In this document: positions 40,372-52,300 of the stretch, one piece after another
How the letters are laid out: every line of letters starts with the position of its first letter
Numbering within the stretch: the stretch's first letter is position 1
IMG/VR virus record: IMGVR_UViG_3300033997_000554
Coordinates: 1-57,963 of that record
Strand: one strand, 5' to 3'
Origin: a virus
DNA: 57,963 bases
The notes under the pieces: model-generated
Databases searched by the model: none
Seen by the model: only the letters and a program-made list of their open reading frames with translations
What the model was told of the DNA's origin: nothing
Translations under genes and position numbers: made by a program

Positions 40372-41559
40372 ATGGGCTGCATGTCCACGGAAGTGAAACA
40401 GGATCCGGCCGTCGGCCGGGCCCAGGAAGCCAATGCCCAGATCGGCATGCGCGCCCAGGATCTTGCCGAGCGCAATTTCGAATGGAACCAGCAGCTGACG
40501 GAGCAGTTCGCGCCGATCTACCAGGGGCTGCTGAACAATGCGCTGGGCGAGGCCAACAAGAACGCGCAGCGCGGCGACGATCAATGGAATCAGTACAAGT
40601 CCGTATTCCAGCCGATCGAGAACAAGATGGCCGAGGAGGCCATGAACTACGACAGCCCGGAGGAGATCGCGCGACGCGAAGGCCTGGCCGCGGCGACCGT
40701 GGGCAGGCAGTTCGACAACACCCAGGCGCAGACCTCGCGCGAGATGGCTCGCATGGGCGTTTCGCCCACCAGCAGCTTGGGCAGCACCGCCATGACGGAT
40801 CAGGCCAATGCGCGGGCGCTGGCCACCGCGGGCGCGGTCAACAAGGAGCGCAACGACACCAAGCTGCTGGGCATGAGCCTGCGCGAGAACGCGGCGAAGT
40901 TCGGCCGGAACCAGACCGGCACCGGCATAGCGGCGTCGCAGGCGGCCCTGCAGGCGGGGAACTCCGCCACCGGTGTGATGGGGGCGCAGTCGGCCCAGGG
41001 CAATGCCGCGGGGACGGGGCAGGGGCTGCTGGGGACTGCAAGCGGTGCATTCAATTCCATGGGGCAAATGGGGCTCAACCAGATGCAGATGCAGCAGAAC
41101 GCGAACTCTGCCAGTCAGGCTGGCCTCGGTTCGCTGTTGGGCACTGGGCTGATGGCTGGCGCCATGGCGTTCTCGTCGAAGGAATTGAAAGAGGACGGGG
41201 AACCGCTGGACGACGACGAGGCACTGGCCGGCCTTACGAAAGTACCGGTAGAGCGGTGGAAATATCGCGCCGGCGTGGCGGATGGTGGGGAGCACGTCGG
41301 TCCCTACGCCGAGGACATGCACGCGCAATTTGGTGACGAGGTCGCCCCGGGCGGGGTTGGCCTGGACATGATCAGTGTGAGCGGGCAGCACCACGCCGCG
41401 ATTCGGGCGTTGGCGAAAAAGGTGGATCGACTGGAACGGCGACGTGCCAAGCCCGGCCTGGTGCCCGTTGCGGCGCCCGCGGAAGAAGGGGGCGGTGCAT
41501 TGCCGCCGGCGTTGTCGGGCGACTTGTCGGCCGGCCTGATTGGACTGGAGAGGATCTGA
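40372..41559 (+). CDS. internal virion protein with S74-like chaperone domain
   Basis: A 395-residue protein. I chose ATG 40372 after GAGGTGA. Residues 1-250 are glutamine/alanine-rich helix and low-complexity glycine/alanine (GTGIAASQAALQAGNSATGV), as in DNA-ejection proteins. Residues about 265-365 look like an intramolecular chaperone (peptidase S74) domain: AFSSKELKEDGEPL, KVPVERWKYRAGVADGG, EHVGPYAEDMHAQFGDEVAP, ISVSGQHHAAIRALAKKVDR. S74 domains normally fold and trim fibres; here one is fused to what looks like an internal protein. The two proteins after it are also of the internal type. Confidence 0.65.
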   Translation: MGCMSTEVKQDPAVGRAQEANAQIGMRAQDLAERNFEWNQQLTEQFAPIYQGLLNNALGEANKNAQRGDDQWNQYKSVFQPIENKMAEEAMNYDSPEEIARREGLAAATVGRQFDNTQAQTSREMARMGVSPTSSLGSTAMTDQANARALATAGAVNKERNDTKLLGMSLRENAAKFGRNQTGTGIAASQAALQAGNSATGVMGAQSAQGNAAGTGQGLLGTASGAFNSMGQMGLNQMQMQQNANSASQAGLGSLLGTGLMAGAMAFSSKELKEDGEPLDDDEALAGLTKVPVERWKYRAGVADGGEHVGPYAEDMHAQFGDEVAPGGVGLDMISVSGQHHAAIRALAKKVDRLERRRAKPGLVPVAAPAEEGGGALPPALSGDLSAGLIGLERI

Positions 41560-43340
41560 TGGCGATGAATGGAAGCTTTGCGGGTGGCCTGGCCGATGGC
41601 CTGCGCAATGGGATGGCAATCGCCCAGGCTTATGACGTGTCCAAGGATCGGGCGCGCGAACGTGAGGAGGCCGACCGGCAGAAGCGTGTGAACCGGGAGA
41701 TTGCCGCGGCGATGGGAGGAACCCGCGACCAACTGCAGGCACCTGCGGGGCTGGAGCCGGTGCAGGGACCGCAGGCGGTGGCTGCTGGGGACGCGATGGG
41801 AGGCGGGCCAGGCCTGCAGCCTGTCGCTACCAGCGCTCCGGTAGCGCCGGCCACGGCAACCGCCCAGTCGTTGGGGCTGGCCGATGTATCGACGGGCGGG
41901 GCGGGCTTGGGCGCTACCCAGGCCGGGCTGCCGAGTGCCGGGCAATCGGCCGCAATGGCGCAAAAAAAAAGTCCTTCGCCCGTTGATTACCTCGGGGCGG
42001 GTGATTTCGGAGAGGTCGCGGACGGACTGACGCGGGCATATCGGAAAGCCCTGGAGCTGGGAGAGCCAGGCCGAGCCATGGAACTGCTGGCAGATCGCGA
42101 GAAATACGTCGGCCAGCACCGAGAACAGGCCTTTGCTGCGGCGCAGGGACGCTACCAGCTGACCGGCGATCCGAACGCCTATGTCCCCTTCGTGAACCGC
42201 TTCATGCCGGGAGGCATCGAGGTGAAGGCGATCAATCGCCGTAGTGAACAGGCCGGAGGCGCGCCGGTGTACGACTTTGTCGGCGTGGACACCGTGACCG
42301 GCAAGCCGGTGCAGCAGCCTATCACCGAGAACATGTTGCAGACCTTCGTGCGCAGCATCAGCGACCCGAAGGCGCAGCAAGCGATGGTGGCGCAGCAGGC
42401 GAAGCTGCTTTTCGATGCCGAGCAGAAGCGCCGCGAGCAGGTGCTGGCCAGTCAGCTGCGCAAGGATGAGGAGGCGGCCAAGCCTCGCATTCTGGGGAAA
42501 GACCAGACGCTGTACACGCCCGACGGCCAGGGCGGCCTGCGCGTCGGCGCGCAGGGCAGCGAGGCCGGCAAGCCGAGGATGACGACCTCCGACAAGGATT
42601 TCGCCAACCACGTCATGCGCATTTTCAAGGTGGACAGCTTGGACGGGCTGGGCGATGACCAGCGCAAGTTGGTGAGCGGCATCATCGCCACCGGCGAGAA
42701 CATCAACCGCCTGAATGCCGGCACGCCAGCCGGCGAGGTACTGACGGCGGGGAACCTGGCGGCGCTGGCCCAGCAGGTGCAGGACGGCACCGCCGAAATC
42801 ACGCCTATCCGGCTGGGCGATCGACAGTTCGGCTTTGGTGTTGAGCACGAGGGCCAGCTGGTGCGCCTACCGGTGTCCGTCGTGCCCAAGGCGGTGCAGG
42901 AGCAAATCCGGGCGCGCTTGGTGGCAGCGCCTGCTCAGGGTGAAGGCCAGGCGGCGCCGGCCGCGGCCGCTCCGGCCGATGCATCTCGGCCAGCACAGCC
43001 GGTGCCGAGTGTGGCCAAGCCAGCGCCGGCCGGCCGCGCCGCGCCTGCTGCCGCCAACCCCCGAGCGGCTGCGGCCGACAGCGCAGAGGGGGCTCAGCTT
43101 GATACCGCCCGCGCCGAGCTGCGCCAGGCACAAGCCCTCGTGCGCCAATTGCGCTCCAGCCCGCCCGGATTGAAAGCCGGCCAGGAGGCGCGTGCGAGGC
43201 ACGCTGCGCAGCTGCAGCAGGCCGAGCGCGATGTCGAGCTGGCCCGCGTGGCCGAGCAGGCCGCGGCCGAACGCTGGGCCCGTGCCACCGAGGGATCCGA
43301 ATTCACGCGCGCCGCCATGGGCCGCACCACCGCAGAATAG
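41559..43340 (+). CDS. internal/ejection virion protein
   Basis: A 593-residue protein. ATG overlaps the previous stop. The N-terminus (FAGGLADGLRNGMAIAQAYD then VSKDRAREREEADRQKRVNR) is a charged helix, followed by low-complexity Gln/Ala/Gly, a helical region (about 145-270), and a C-terminal coiled coil of AELRQAQALVRQLRSSPPGL and AQLQQAERDVELARVAEQAA. These features fit inner-core proteins ejected with DNA. A catalytic motif is not evident. Confidence 0.7.
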   Translation: MAMNGSFAGGLADGLRNGMAIAQAYDVSKDRAREREEADRQKRVNREIAAAMGGTRDQLQAPAGLEPVQGPQAVAAGDAMGGGPGLQPVATSAPVAPATATAQSLGLADVSTGGAGLGATQAGLPSAGQSAAMAQKKSPSPVDYLGAGDFGEVADGLTRAYRKALELGEPGRAMELLADREKYVGQHREQAFAAAQGRYQLTGDPNAYVPFVNRFMPGGIEVKAINRRSEQAGGAPVYDFVGVDTVTGKPVQQPITENMLQTFVRSISDPKAQQAMVAQQAKLLFDAEQKRREQVLASQLRKDEEAAKPRILGKDQTLYTPDGQGGLRVGAQGSEAGKPRMTTSDKDFANHVMRIFKVDSLDGLGDDQRKLVSGIIATGENINRLNAGTPAGEVLTAGNLAALAQQVQDGTAEITPIRLGDRQFGFGVEHEGQLVRLPVSVVPKAVQEQIRARLVAAPAQGEGQAAPAAAAPADASRPAQPVPSVAKPAPAGRAAPAAANPRAAAADSAEGAQLDTARAELRQAQALVRQLRSSPPGLKAGQEARARHAAQLQQAERDVELARVAEQAAAERWARATEGSEFTRAAMGRTTAE

Positions 43341-43349
43341 AGGGAATAG

Positions 43350-46300
43350 ATGGAAAACTTTGAAAATCCCGCTGACGGGATCGAGTTCAAAGACAACGTG
43401 GCAGCGCGCCGCGATCAGGTCCGCGCCGACCTGGATGTCCAGTTCTCGGACGCCGGTGCGCCGGCGGGCGCCACCGGCAAGCCCTTGCCGTTCACTTTCC
43501 GCGTAGCCGACTACACGCGGGCGCAGCAGGATGGCGGCGGCATTGAGTTCGTCGACTTCCCCAAGACGCTCGCCGGCGGCGCGATCAAGGGCGCCGGCAG
43601 TGCCGTGCGCGGCGTGGGGAAGGTTGCCGAAGGCCTGGGCCGTGTCGGCGTGACGGCGGTGAACCAGGCCTTTGATGCTGGCCTGGAAATCCCGACCAAC
43701 CCCCTGGAGGGGGCGGCGGATGCAACGCATCGCCTGGGCGAACGCGTGCTGGATTCGCGCACGGCAGAGGCGAAGCGCCGTGAGGCCGACTCGCAGCCGG
43801 GCGGCGACCTGGACAAGCCAGAAACCTGGACGCTGGGCCGCGACCCGTCAGCATCGGGCTTGGCCCTGCAGGCGCTGAACGCCGGCGGTTCCAGCGCGCT
43901 GCCTGTCCTCGCGTCGGTGGCTGCCGGCCCCTTGGGGGTCGGGGCCCGCATGGCCGCAGGCGCTGCTGCTGGCGGCGCCATGGGCGGCGGCAATGCGATC
44001 GAGCAGGCGCGAGAAACGATCGACGGCCTGGACGACCAGCAACTGGCCGCTGCATCGTCCGCATATCGAGATCTGATCGCGCAGGGCGTGACGCCGGAGG
44101 AAGCGCGCGCCCGGGTGCGCGCCGACGCCGAGAATGCCGCATTCGTGCGCACGCTGCCTGTGTCCGCCGTCGGCGGCGCGGCGACCGGCCGGATCCTGTC
44201 GCCGGCGGGCCGCGTGCTTGGCGATCGCGGCGTGGTGGCGCAGACCCTGGGCAAGGCCGCCTTGGCCGGCACCGAGGAAGCCGTCCAGGAGGTCGGCGAG
44301 GGCTATGCCACCCAGAAGGGTATCAACGCCGGCGCGGGCATGGCGCTGGACCCGATGGCCGGGTCTTTCGGCAACGCGGCGCTGGGCTTCGTCGCAGGCA
44401 TGGGGCCGGGCGCTGTGCATGGCGCAACCGAAGGCGTGCGCCACCGCGGCGTGCCGTCGGCGCCGAGCCTCGAGGCGGGCGACGTGATGCACGCCAGCGG
44501 CAAGCCGTTCGTGACGGCCAGCGCCGCGCGCCAGCGTGCCGAGGAGCTGGGGGAGTGGGCGCAGGTGCTGCGCTACGAAAACGGGTTCATCGTGCGGCCT
44601 GGGGCGGCGGTCGACCAGCAGGCCGCTGGCGCCGCGCCGACGGCAGCTGAGGGCAGCGGCGGCACCGAGGGCGCGCCGGCTGCCACGGACACGGCGAATG
44701 CAGACGGCCAGGCCGCAGGCTTCGCGCCGCGCCAGCAGGTCTACCTGCGGCAGAACGGCCGCGAGCTGCCCGTCGAGTTCCTGGGCGTGGAGAGCAACGC
44801 CGCGACCGCGCGCGCCGGCGGTGAACAGCTGGCCCGAATCCGGACGGCCGACGGCCGCGGCCGCTTCGTGCGGCTGTCTGAACTGTTCGCCGAGCCCATG
44901 CCGGGCAACTCGCTGCGCCAGGCCATGGACGGGCCGGCGGCGCTCGAGGGGCCGGAGGCCTTTCCCGTGCTGGACGGGCCGATCCAGCGCGCGGCATTGC
45001 CGGCGCCGGACGGGTATGCCGCTGGCGAGGGCTTCGTCGCCCGCGACTCGTGGCGCATGCCCGCCAACGCGCCGCGCGGGATCCGCAACAACAACCCCGG
45101 CAACATCCAGAGGGGCGCCGGCTTTCAAGGTGAAGTCGAGGGCAATGATCCGCGCTTTGCCACCTTCGCCACGCCGGAGGATGGTATCCGCGCGATCGGG
45201 ATGAACCTGCTGACCTACCAGCGCCAGCACGGTCTGGACACCGTGCGGGGAATCTTGAACCGGTGGGCGCCGCCGTCTGAAAACGACACCGGCGCATATG
45301 TGGGCCAGGTGGCGCGCGCGCTGGGCGTGGAACCCAACCAGCAGCTGGATCTGAGCGACCCGGCGACGCTGACCGGGTTGACCGCCGCCATCATCCGCCA
45401 CGAGAACGCCATGCAGCCTTACAACGCGGCGCAGCTGGAGGCAGCGGTAAGCGCCGCGCTGTCCGGTGCGCCGGTGCGGCGCGCGTTGCCGGCCCCGGTC
45501 TATCAGGTCGACGGCGAGGGCGTGGCGGCCACCGCCGGCCAGCGTGACGCCGAGCTGGCGCGCCAGGCGGCTATGGGCATGACGCCCGATGTCGCGGCCG
45601 CCGGCGAGCGCCACCCCGGCGCGGCAACCGACGCCGCAGCCCACGAGGCGGCCACGTCGCCGACGAACGACCGCCCCGAGCCGACCGACGCCCAGAAGGA
45701 TGCCGGCAACTACAAGGTCGGGCGCACGCGCATCGCCGGCCTGGATATCTCGATCGAGAATCCCGAGGGGTCGGAGCGCCGCGGCACGTCCCCTGACGGC
45801 ACCAGCTGGGCCAACCGGATGGCGGGCCACTATGGTTACATCCGTCGGACTCAGGGCGCCGACGGCGACCAGGTGGACGTATTCGTTCGCCCTGGCACCA
45901 CGCCCGATTTCGCCGGCCCGGTGTTCGTCATTGACCAGGTCGATCCTGCTGGCGGCCGGTTCGATGAAGCGAAGGTGATGCTGGGCTACGACACCCGCGA
46001 GGACGCCGAGCGCGCCTACCGCGACAGCTACACGCCGGACTGGCGTGGCATGGGCAAGATCACCCAGATGGACGTGCCCACGTTCAAGCGCTGGATCGAC
46101 GAAGGCGACACGACGAAGCCCGCGTCGGAATCCGGCCTGGGTACGCTGGTGGCCGAGCCCGACATTACCGCCAAGGGGGGCCGCCCCTTCCTGACCCGTG
46201 GCGCGGCCCAGCGCGCCGCCACGCTGCACGGGAATGCCGACGTCGAACCGGTGGATGGCGGCTTTGTGGCGCGGCCGCGCACCGGCCAACCCCCGCGCGA

Positions 46301-49300
46301 GGCGCCGGCACCTTCTGCGGCCGACTTTGCGCGCGGCGCGCGGCGCGACTTCCTGCAGATGGTGCGCCAGGCCGGAGGCATCCGCCCCGAGCTGGCAGCC
46401 GATATCTACGGCGATCGCGCCCACCTGGCCAACCGGCGGGCGCCCGGCCTGTTCCGCCAGGGTGGCATGGACGCCGACCGCCTGGTGGAAGCCATGCAGC
46501 AGGCCGGTTACCTGCCTATAGAGGGCGACACCGTCGACTTGGCGGGCACGGCTATGGATCGCGTGCGCGAGGCGCTGGAGGGCGAGGCGGTCTATTCGCT
46601 CGAGCAGATGGACGAGGCGGCGCGCCGCGCGTATGCTGAGCGCCAGGCCGAACGGTTCAGCGATGCCAAGGATAAAAACAAGCTGGCCGAGGATCTTTTT
46701 GGCGCGATCGACGCCATGCCGGCCGACACGACCATGCAGGAGCTGGCGGCGCAATTCGATGCCGCGGTCTACCTGAGCGAGCAAGGAATTACCGATGTCC
46801 CTACCCAAGAAGCCATCATCGAGCGAGCCTCAATCCAAGCCGACGGAGACGCCGGAGCATTCGAGCAAGCCGTTAAGTCCCAAGCAGCGGCGCTTGGTCG
46901 GCGGGACGATGGCGATCCTCGGCGCCCTTCGCAACAGCCAGGAGCGGGAAGCGATGGAGCAGGCGCAGGAGGTGATCGCCAAGGCGGCCCGCAAGGACTG
47001 ACCCTCGAAAGCCCGACGCCTGACGGGCTCCGGGCGGCAGCCAGCCAGCAGGCCGCCCAGCAGCAACAAGCCACCATCGAGGCCCGAGAGGCCGACCAGC
47101 GCGGCGCAGCTGATGCCGCGCGCGACGATTTTGTCCTGACCGGCAGCGACCGGGCGGCCGACCAAGCCGCAGCGCGGGGCCAGCAGGAACTGGCACCGGC
47201 CCCGGAAGCCCCCGCCGCGGCCAGCGAGCCGACCGCCCGTCCTGGTGGTCGCATCGAAGATTTCGGCGAGACGCTGCAGGGCGCCCGCAAACACTACGCC
47301 GAGCAGTACGCCGAGCGCATGCGCCAGGCCGAGGCGTTGCCGATCCGCGATCACGCCCTGGCCGAGACGTGGCCGGAGCCGAATTACGGCAAGCTCCTCG
47401 AGGACGGCGCCGACCCGTTCCTGGTGGCGCTCGTGCACGCCAGCCGCGACGAGATTCCCAGCAAGCCGCGCAAGGGATGGAAGCTCAAGGGCTGGGTCGA
47501 CCAGGTGCAGCGGCTGCGTGAATTCTCCGGCGAGCTGCTGGCGGGCAGGATCAGGGGCGCCGACGTGCGCGCCATCCTAGATAAGTCGCAGGATCTGCGC
47601 GACGTCTACGGGCGGGCCCAACTGTACGAGGCCGTGGGTCATGATCGATCCCTGCGCGGCGTGTCCCTGCGGTCGGCAGACTACAGCGTTTTCGCCGGCG
47701 AGAGGTTCGACCCGCCGCGCCGGATCTGGACCGTAGAGCGCAAGGCGTCCACCGGCATGGGCAACTGGCCGCAGATCGCCGCCAAGGGCGACAGCGCCGC
47801 GGCAGCCATCGCCGATTTCAAACGCGAGATGGACAGGCAGGCCGGCGAACCGGCGCCGGCGCGTGAGGTGCGTTTCGATATCTACTCGCGCCCGCGCATG
47901 CCTGGTTTCTACATCGGCAAGAAGGTCGGTCGGACCTACATCGACTTGCAGCACTTCGATGACGTCAAGGCCGCCCGCGCCTACCTGGCCGAGAACAAGG
48001 AGCAGCTGACCCAGCGGCTGGACGAGCTGAAGGACGTCCCGGCGCACCGGCGCGAGACGAACGCGCCGCGGGTTGGCGTGGACCACCGGGATGGCGGTGA
48101 CGTGACGCCGGCGCAGTTCAGCGATGCCTTCGGCTTTCGTGGGGTGCAGTTCGGCAATTATGTCGAGGGCGGCCGCCGCCAGGCTGATCTGAACGAAGCC
48201 TACAATGCCCTGATGGATCTGGCTGGCGTCATCGGCGTGCCGGCGCGTGCGCTGTCGCTCAATGGCGAGCTGGGCCTGGCCTTCGGCGCGCGCGGCGCCG
48301 GCGGGAAGGATGCCCCCATGGCGCACTACGAGCCCGGCCAGGTCGTTATCAACCTGACGAAGAAGCGCGGCGCGGGGTCGCTCGCGCATGAATGGTGGCA
48401 CGGCCTGGACAATTATTTCTCGCGCCGTGGCGGCACGTCGGCCGGGTACGCCTCAGAAGCAGGCGCTGCCACCACCGGCATCCGGCCCGCGATGGCCGAG
48501 GCCTTCGGGGCGCTCAAGCAGACGATCGGCCTGATCGGCATGCGAGAGCGGTCGCGCAAGCTGGATGAGCGCAAGGCGAAAGACTACTGGTCCACCGGCC
48601 GCGAGCTGTCCGCGCGGGCGTTCGAGAGCTATGTGATCGCCAAGCTGGCCGACCAGGGCGCCGCCAACGACTACCTGGCCAACGTGGTGCCGGAGAAGGC
48701 CTTCGGCGACGAGCTGGCCTACCCGTACCCGACCGCCGCCGAGATCCCGCAGATTCGGGCGGCGTTCGATCGCTTTTTTCAGACGGTGGATCAGGTGCCC
48801 GGCGAGGATGGCCGGATTGCGCTCGAGAGTCGGGGCGACGGCGGGCAGGGTGTCGACCCTGCCGAAGCGCGGCGCCTGGCGGCCGACTTCATGGGCAAGC
48901 TGCCGGGCGCAGCCGCCCTACGCGTGTCGGTTGTGGAGCGCGTCGACCAGATTCCCGAGGGGGCGAAACCGTCCGTGATGGCCGAGGGAGCCTACTACCC
49001 GGCGGGCGATGGCGGCCGGATCTACCTGGTGGCTGAAAACGTGCCCACGGCGGAGCGCCTGCAGCAGGTGCTGGCGCATGAGGTTGTCGGCCACTTCGGC
49101 GTCGAGGCGCTTCTGGGCGATCGCTTCCGCGACGTGCTGGCCGACGTGCGCCGTCTGGCTCGCGCGCCGGATGGCGCGCACATCCCGCGCGACGCGGGCC
49201 CGGACCATCCGCACTACGCCACCTTCGAGGCTGTGACGGCGCGCTATCCGGACTATTCGGCCGCCAACCGCGCCCGCGAAGTCCTGGCGCGCATGGCGGA

Positions 49301-52300
49301 GCAGGGCAAGCGCCCGGTGTTCCTGGAACGTCTCTACGGCATGATCCGCGCCGCGCTGCGGCGGCTGGGCCTGAACCTGCAGTTGAACAACGCCGACATC
49401 CGCAAGATGGTCGTCGACGCCGGCCGGTTCTTGCAGCGTGCGCCGGCGGCGCGAGTGAGCGCCGGCATGCAGGAAGCCGCCGCCTCGATGGCGGCCAGCC
49501 GCGGGGCAGACACCTCCGGCGCCGCCGTGACCGTGCTGACCGGCGAGGAGCTGGGCGCGGCCGAGCTGGGCGCCAAGGAGCTGCGCGATGCCGCGCGCAC
49601 CTGGGCGGCGGAGAACCTGAAAGGGAAAAATTTCGTGAACCGCGCGACCGGTTGGGCGGTGCAGGTCAGCCAACGCGGCATCAAGGAATCGCTGTCACGC
49701 AGCGCCCGCATCAGCAAGGTCCAGTCCATGGTGGCATTGCCGGGCCTGATCGAACAGGCCATCCTGGGCCATTCGGAAGCCAACCGCAACAAGCAGCGTG
49801 ATCCCTTTACCAGCCAGGTGCACACGCTGTATGCGCCGGTGGAGATCGCCGGCCAGGACTACCTGGCGCGTCTGGTCGTGAAGGAAAACGCCAACGGTCA
49901 CCTTTTCTACGACCACGATCTTTCCGAGGTGGTGGAAGCAAAACGCCCCGACAACACGTCTGCCGTAAGCATTCCCGCTTCCAAAGCGGGCGCAGATCAG
50001 ACGCCGTCAGGGCGAGGTTTTACGGTAGAAGATATCGCGGCGATCGTCAACAGGGAGGGACGGGCCGGCTGGGTGTTCGATCCTGGCGCGCTCGAGTCGC
50101 GCCGCCGCTACGAGAAAGCCCCGCCAGCCGCGGGGCTTCGTACTTCTGAGCTCGTGGAATCGCGCGCGGCCGCGGCGACCGCAGGCACCCCGCCAGCGCA
50201 GCCCGGCGCGGCCCGCGAGCCCAAGCGCGGCGCCAAGATCGAGCGCCCGGGCGAGACGCTGTCCGACATCGAGCGGCGCCAACGCAACAAATTCTTGGGC
50301 AAGATCGGCGCGTGGGCGGAGCAGGAACCCATCAAGGCGCGCCTGGCCAAGGCGTCCGATCGCTGGCAGGCGAAGCTGGTGCAGGGCATTTTCGATCAGT
50401 TCGCGCCGCTCAAGGGGATCAGCGCCACCGCCTACATGCAGGCGCGCCTATCCAAGGGCGCCGACGGCGCCGCCGAATACCTGGTGCGGCACGGCGCGGT
50501 CAAGCTGCAGGACGGCGCGCTGGACACTGCCGGCGGCAAGGGGCTGGCGGAAATCCTGGCCGGCTTGAACGGCGAACACGACCATTTCATGGCCTGGATC
50601 GCCGCCAACCGGGCCGAGCGCCTGGCTGCCGAATGGCAGGTGCGGTTCGACAACGGCGTGACCGAGCGCTTTGCGAACGAGGCCGCCGCGCGCACCGAGG
50701 CGGCGAAGTGGCCCGGCGCCAAGGCCGAGCCCGCGTCGCGCGAACGGCTTTTCACGCCCGACGATATCGAGGCCGGCAAGCGCCTGGCTCAGGGCAAGAT
50801 GGCCGACGGCCGCGATCGCGCCACCGTCTACCGCGAAGCCCTGGGCCAGTTCAACGAGCTGCAGCGCTCCGTCCTGGACGTGGCGCAGGAGGCCGGCCTG
50901 GTCGACCCCAGCTCGCGCAAGCTGTGGGAGAGCGAGTTCTATGTGCCGTTCTATCGGGTGATGGAGGACGACGCTACCGGCACCATGGGGCCCGGTCAGA
51001 TCGGCGGCCTGGTGGGCCAGCACGCATACAAGCGCCTCAAGGGCGGCACGGACAAGCTGGGCGACCTGGTCGCCAACACGGTGTCGAACTGGTCGCATCT
51101 GCTGTCCGCGAGCATGAAGAACCTGGCCGCGCAGGGCGCGCTGCAGGAGGCGGAAAAGCTGGGTGTCGCCACGCGGGTGCGCCAGGCCGAGCGGGGCAGC
51201 GTGCGCGCCATGTTCGCCGGCCAGGAACGCCACTACCAGGTATCCGATCCGCTGGTGCTGAACGCGCTGACGTCGCTGCATTACGTCGGCTCCAATGACC
51301 CATTCACCAAGGCGGCGCGAAAGTTCAAGCACGCGCTGACGGTGGGGGTGACCATCAGCCCGACCTTCCGCGTGCGCAACTTGCTGCGCGACACGATCCA
51401 GGCCATGGCGATCGACAGCAACCTGTCCACCAATCCGCTGCGGAGCCTGGTGGAAGGGTGGAAGGCAACCGGCGCCGAGAGCGACACCTGGCGCCGGCTC
51501 ATGGCTGGGGGCGGGGCGGTGCGCTTCGGATCCTTCAACGACGGCAACGCCCGCAACGTGAAGCGCCTGGTCGACGAGCTGGGCGCTCATCCCGACGACG
51601 TCATCACGTCGCCGGCCGGCATGGGCCGCGCGCTGCGCAAGGCCTTCGACTGGTATCAGGAAACTGGCGACCGATCCGAGACGATCAACCGCGCGGCGAT
51701 CTACCAGCAGGCACGCAAGGCCGGCCGCAGCCATCTGGAGGCCAGCTATGCCGCCCGCGACCTGATGGACTTCACCGCCGGCGGCACGTTCTCCGCCGTG
51801 CGGATGCTGTCGCAGGTGGTGCCATTCTTCAACGCACGCCTGCAGGGCATGTACAAGCTGGGCCGCGGCGCGGCCGCGGATCCTGCCCGGTTCGCCGCGG
51901 TAACGGGCGCCGTGGCGATGGCGTCGGCGCTGCTGTACCTGGGCATGAAGGACGACGACGACTACAAACAGCTGCCCGACTGGGCGCGCAATTCGTTCTG
52001 GATCACGAAGTTGCCGGGCACGAACCACTTCGTCTACATCCCGAAGCCGTTTGAGATCGGCGCCCTGGGCAGTGTGGTCGAGCGCGGCACCGAGCTGGCC
52101 TTTGGCGGGGACGACTTCCGCCTGCGCGACTTCGGCCGGACGGTGGGCGCCATCCTGAGCGAGCAGCTGTCGATGAACCCGGTCCCGCAGCTGGTCAAGC
52201 CGGCGATGGAAGCGGCGTTCAACTACGACTCCTTCCGCGAGCGCGACATCGACAGCGTCGGTCAGCAGCGCCTGCCGGCCGGCGATCGCTTCACGGCGTC

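Noticed and set aside
43848-46808. A 986-residue minus-strand open frame
   Set aside because: It lies antisense to the giant polyvalent protein; Arg/Gly/His-rich composition with no motif.
49970-50010. Inverted repeat CCCGCTT-CCA-AAGCGGG inside the giant gene as a terminator
   Set aside because: No T run follows and it lies within an open frame; probably chance in GC-rich DNA, though the local peptide (SIPASKAGADQTPSGRG) is odd.
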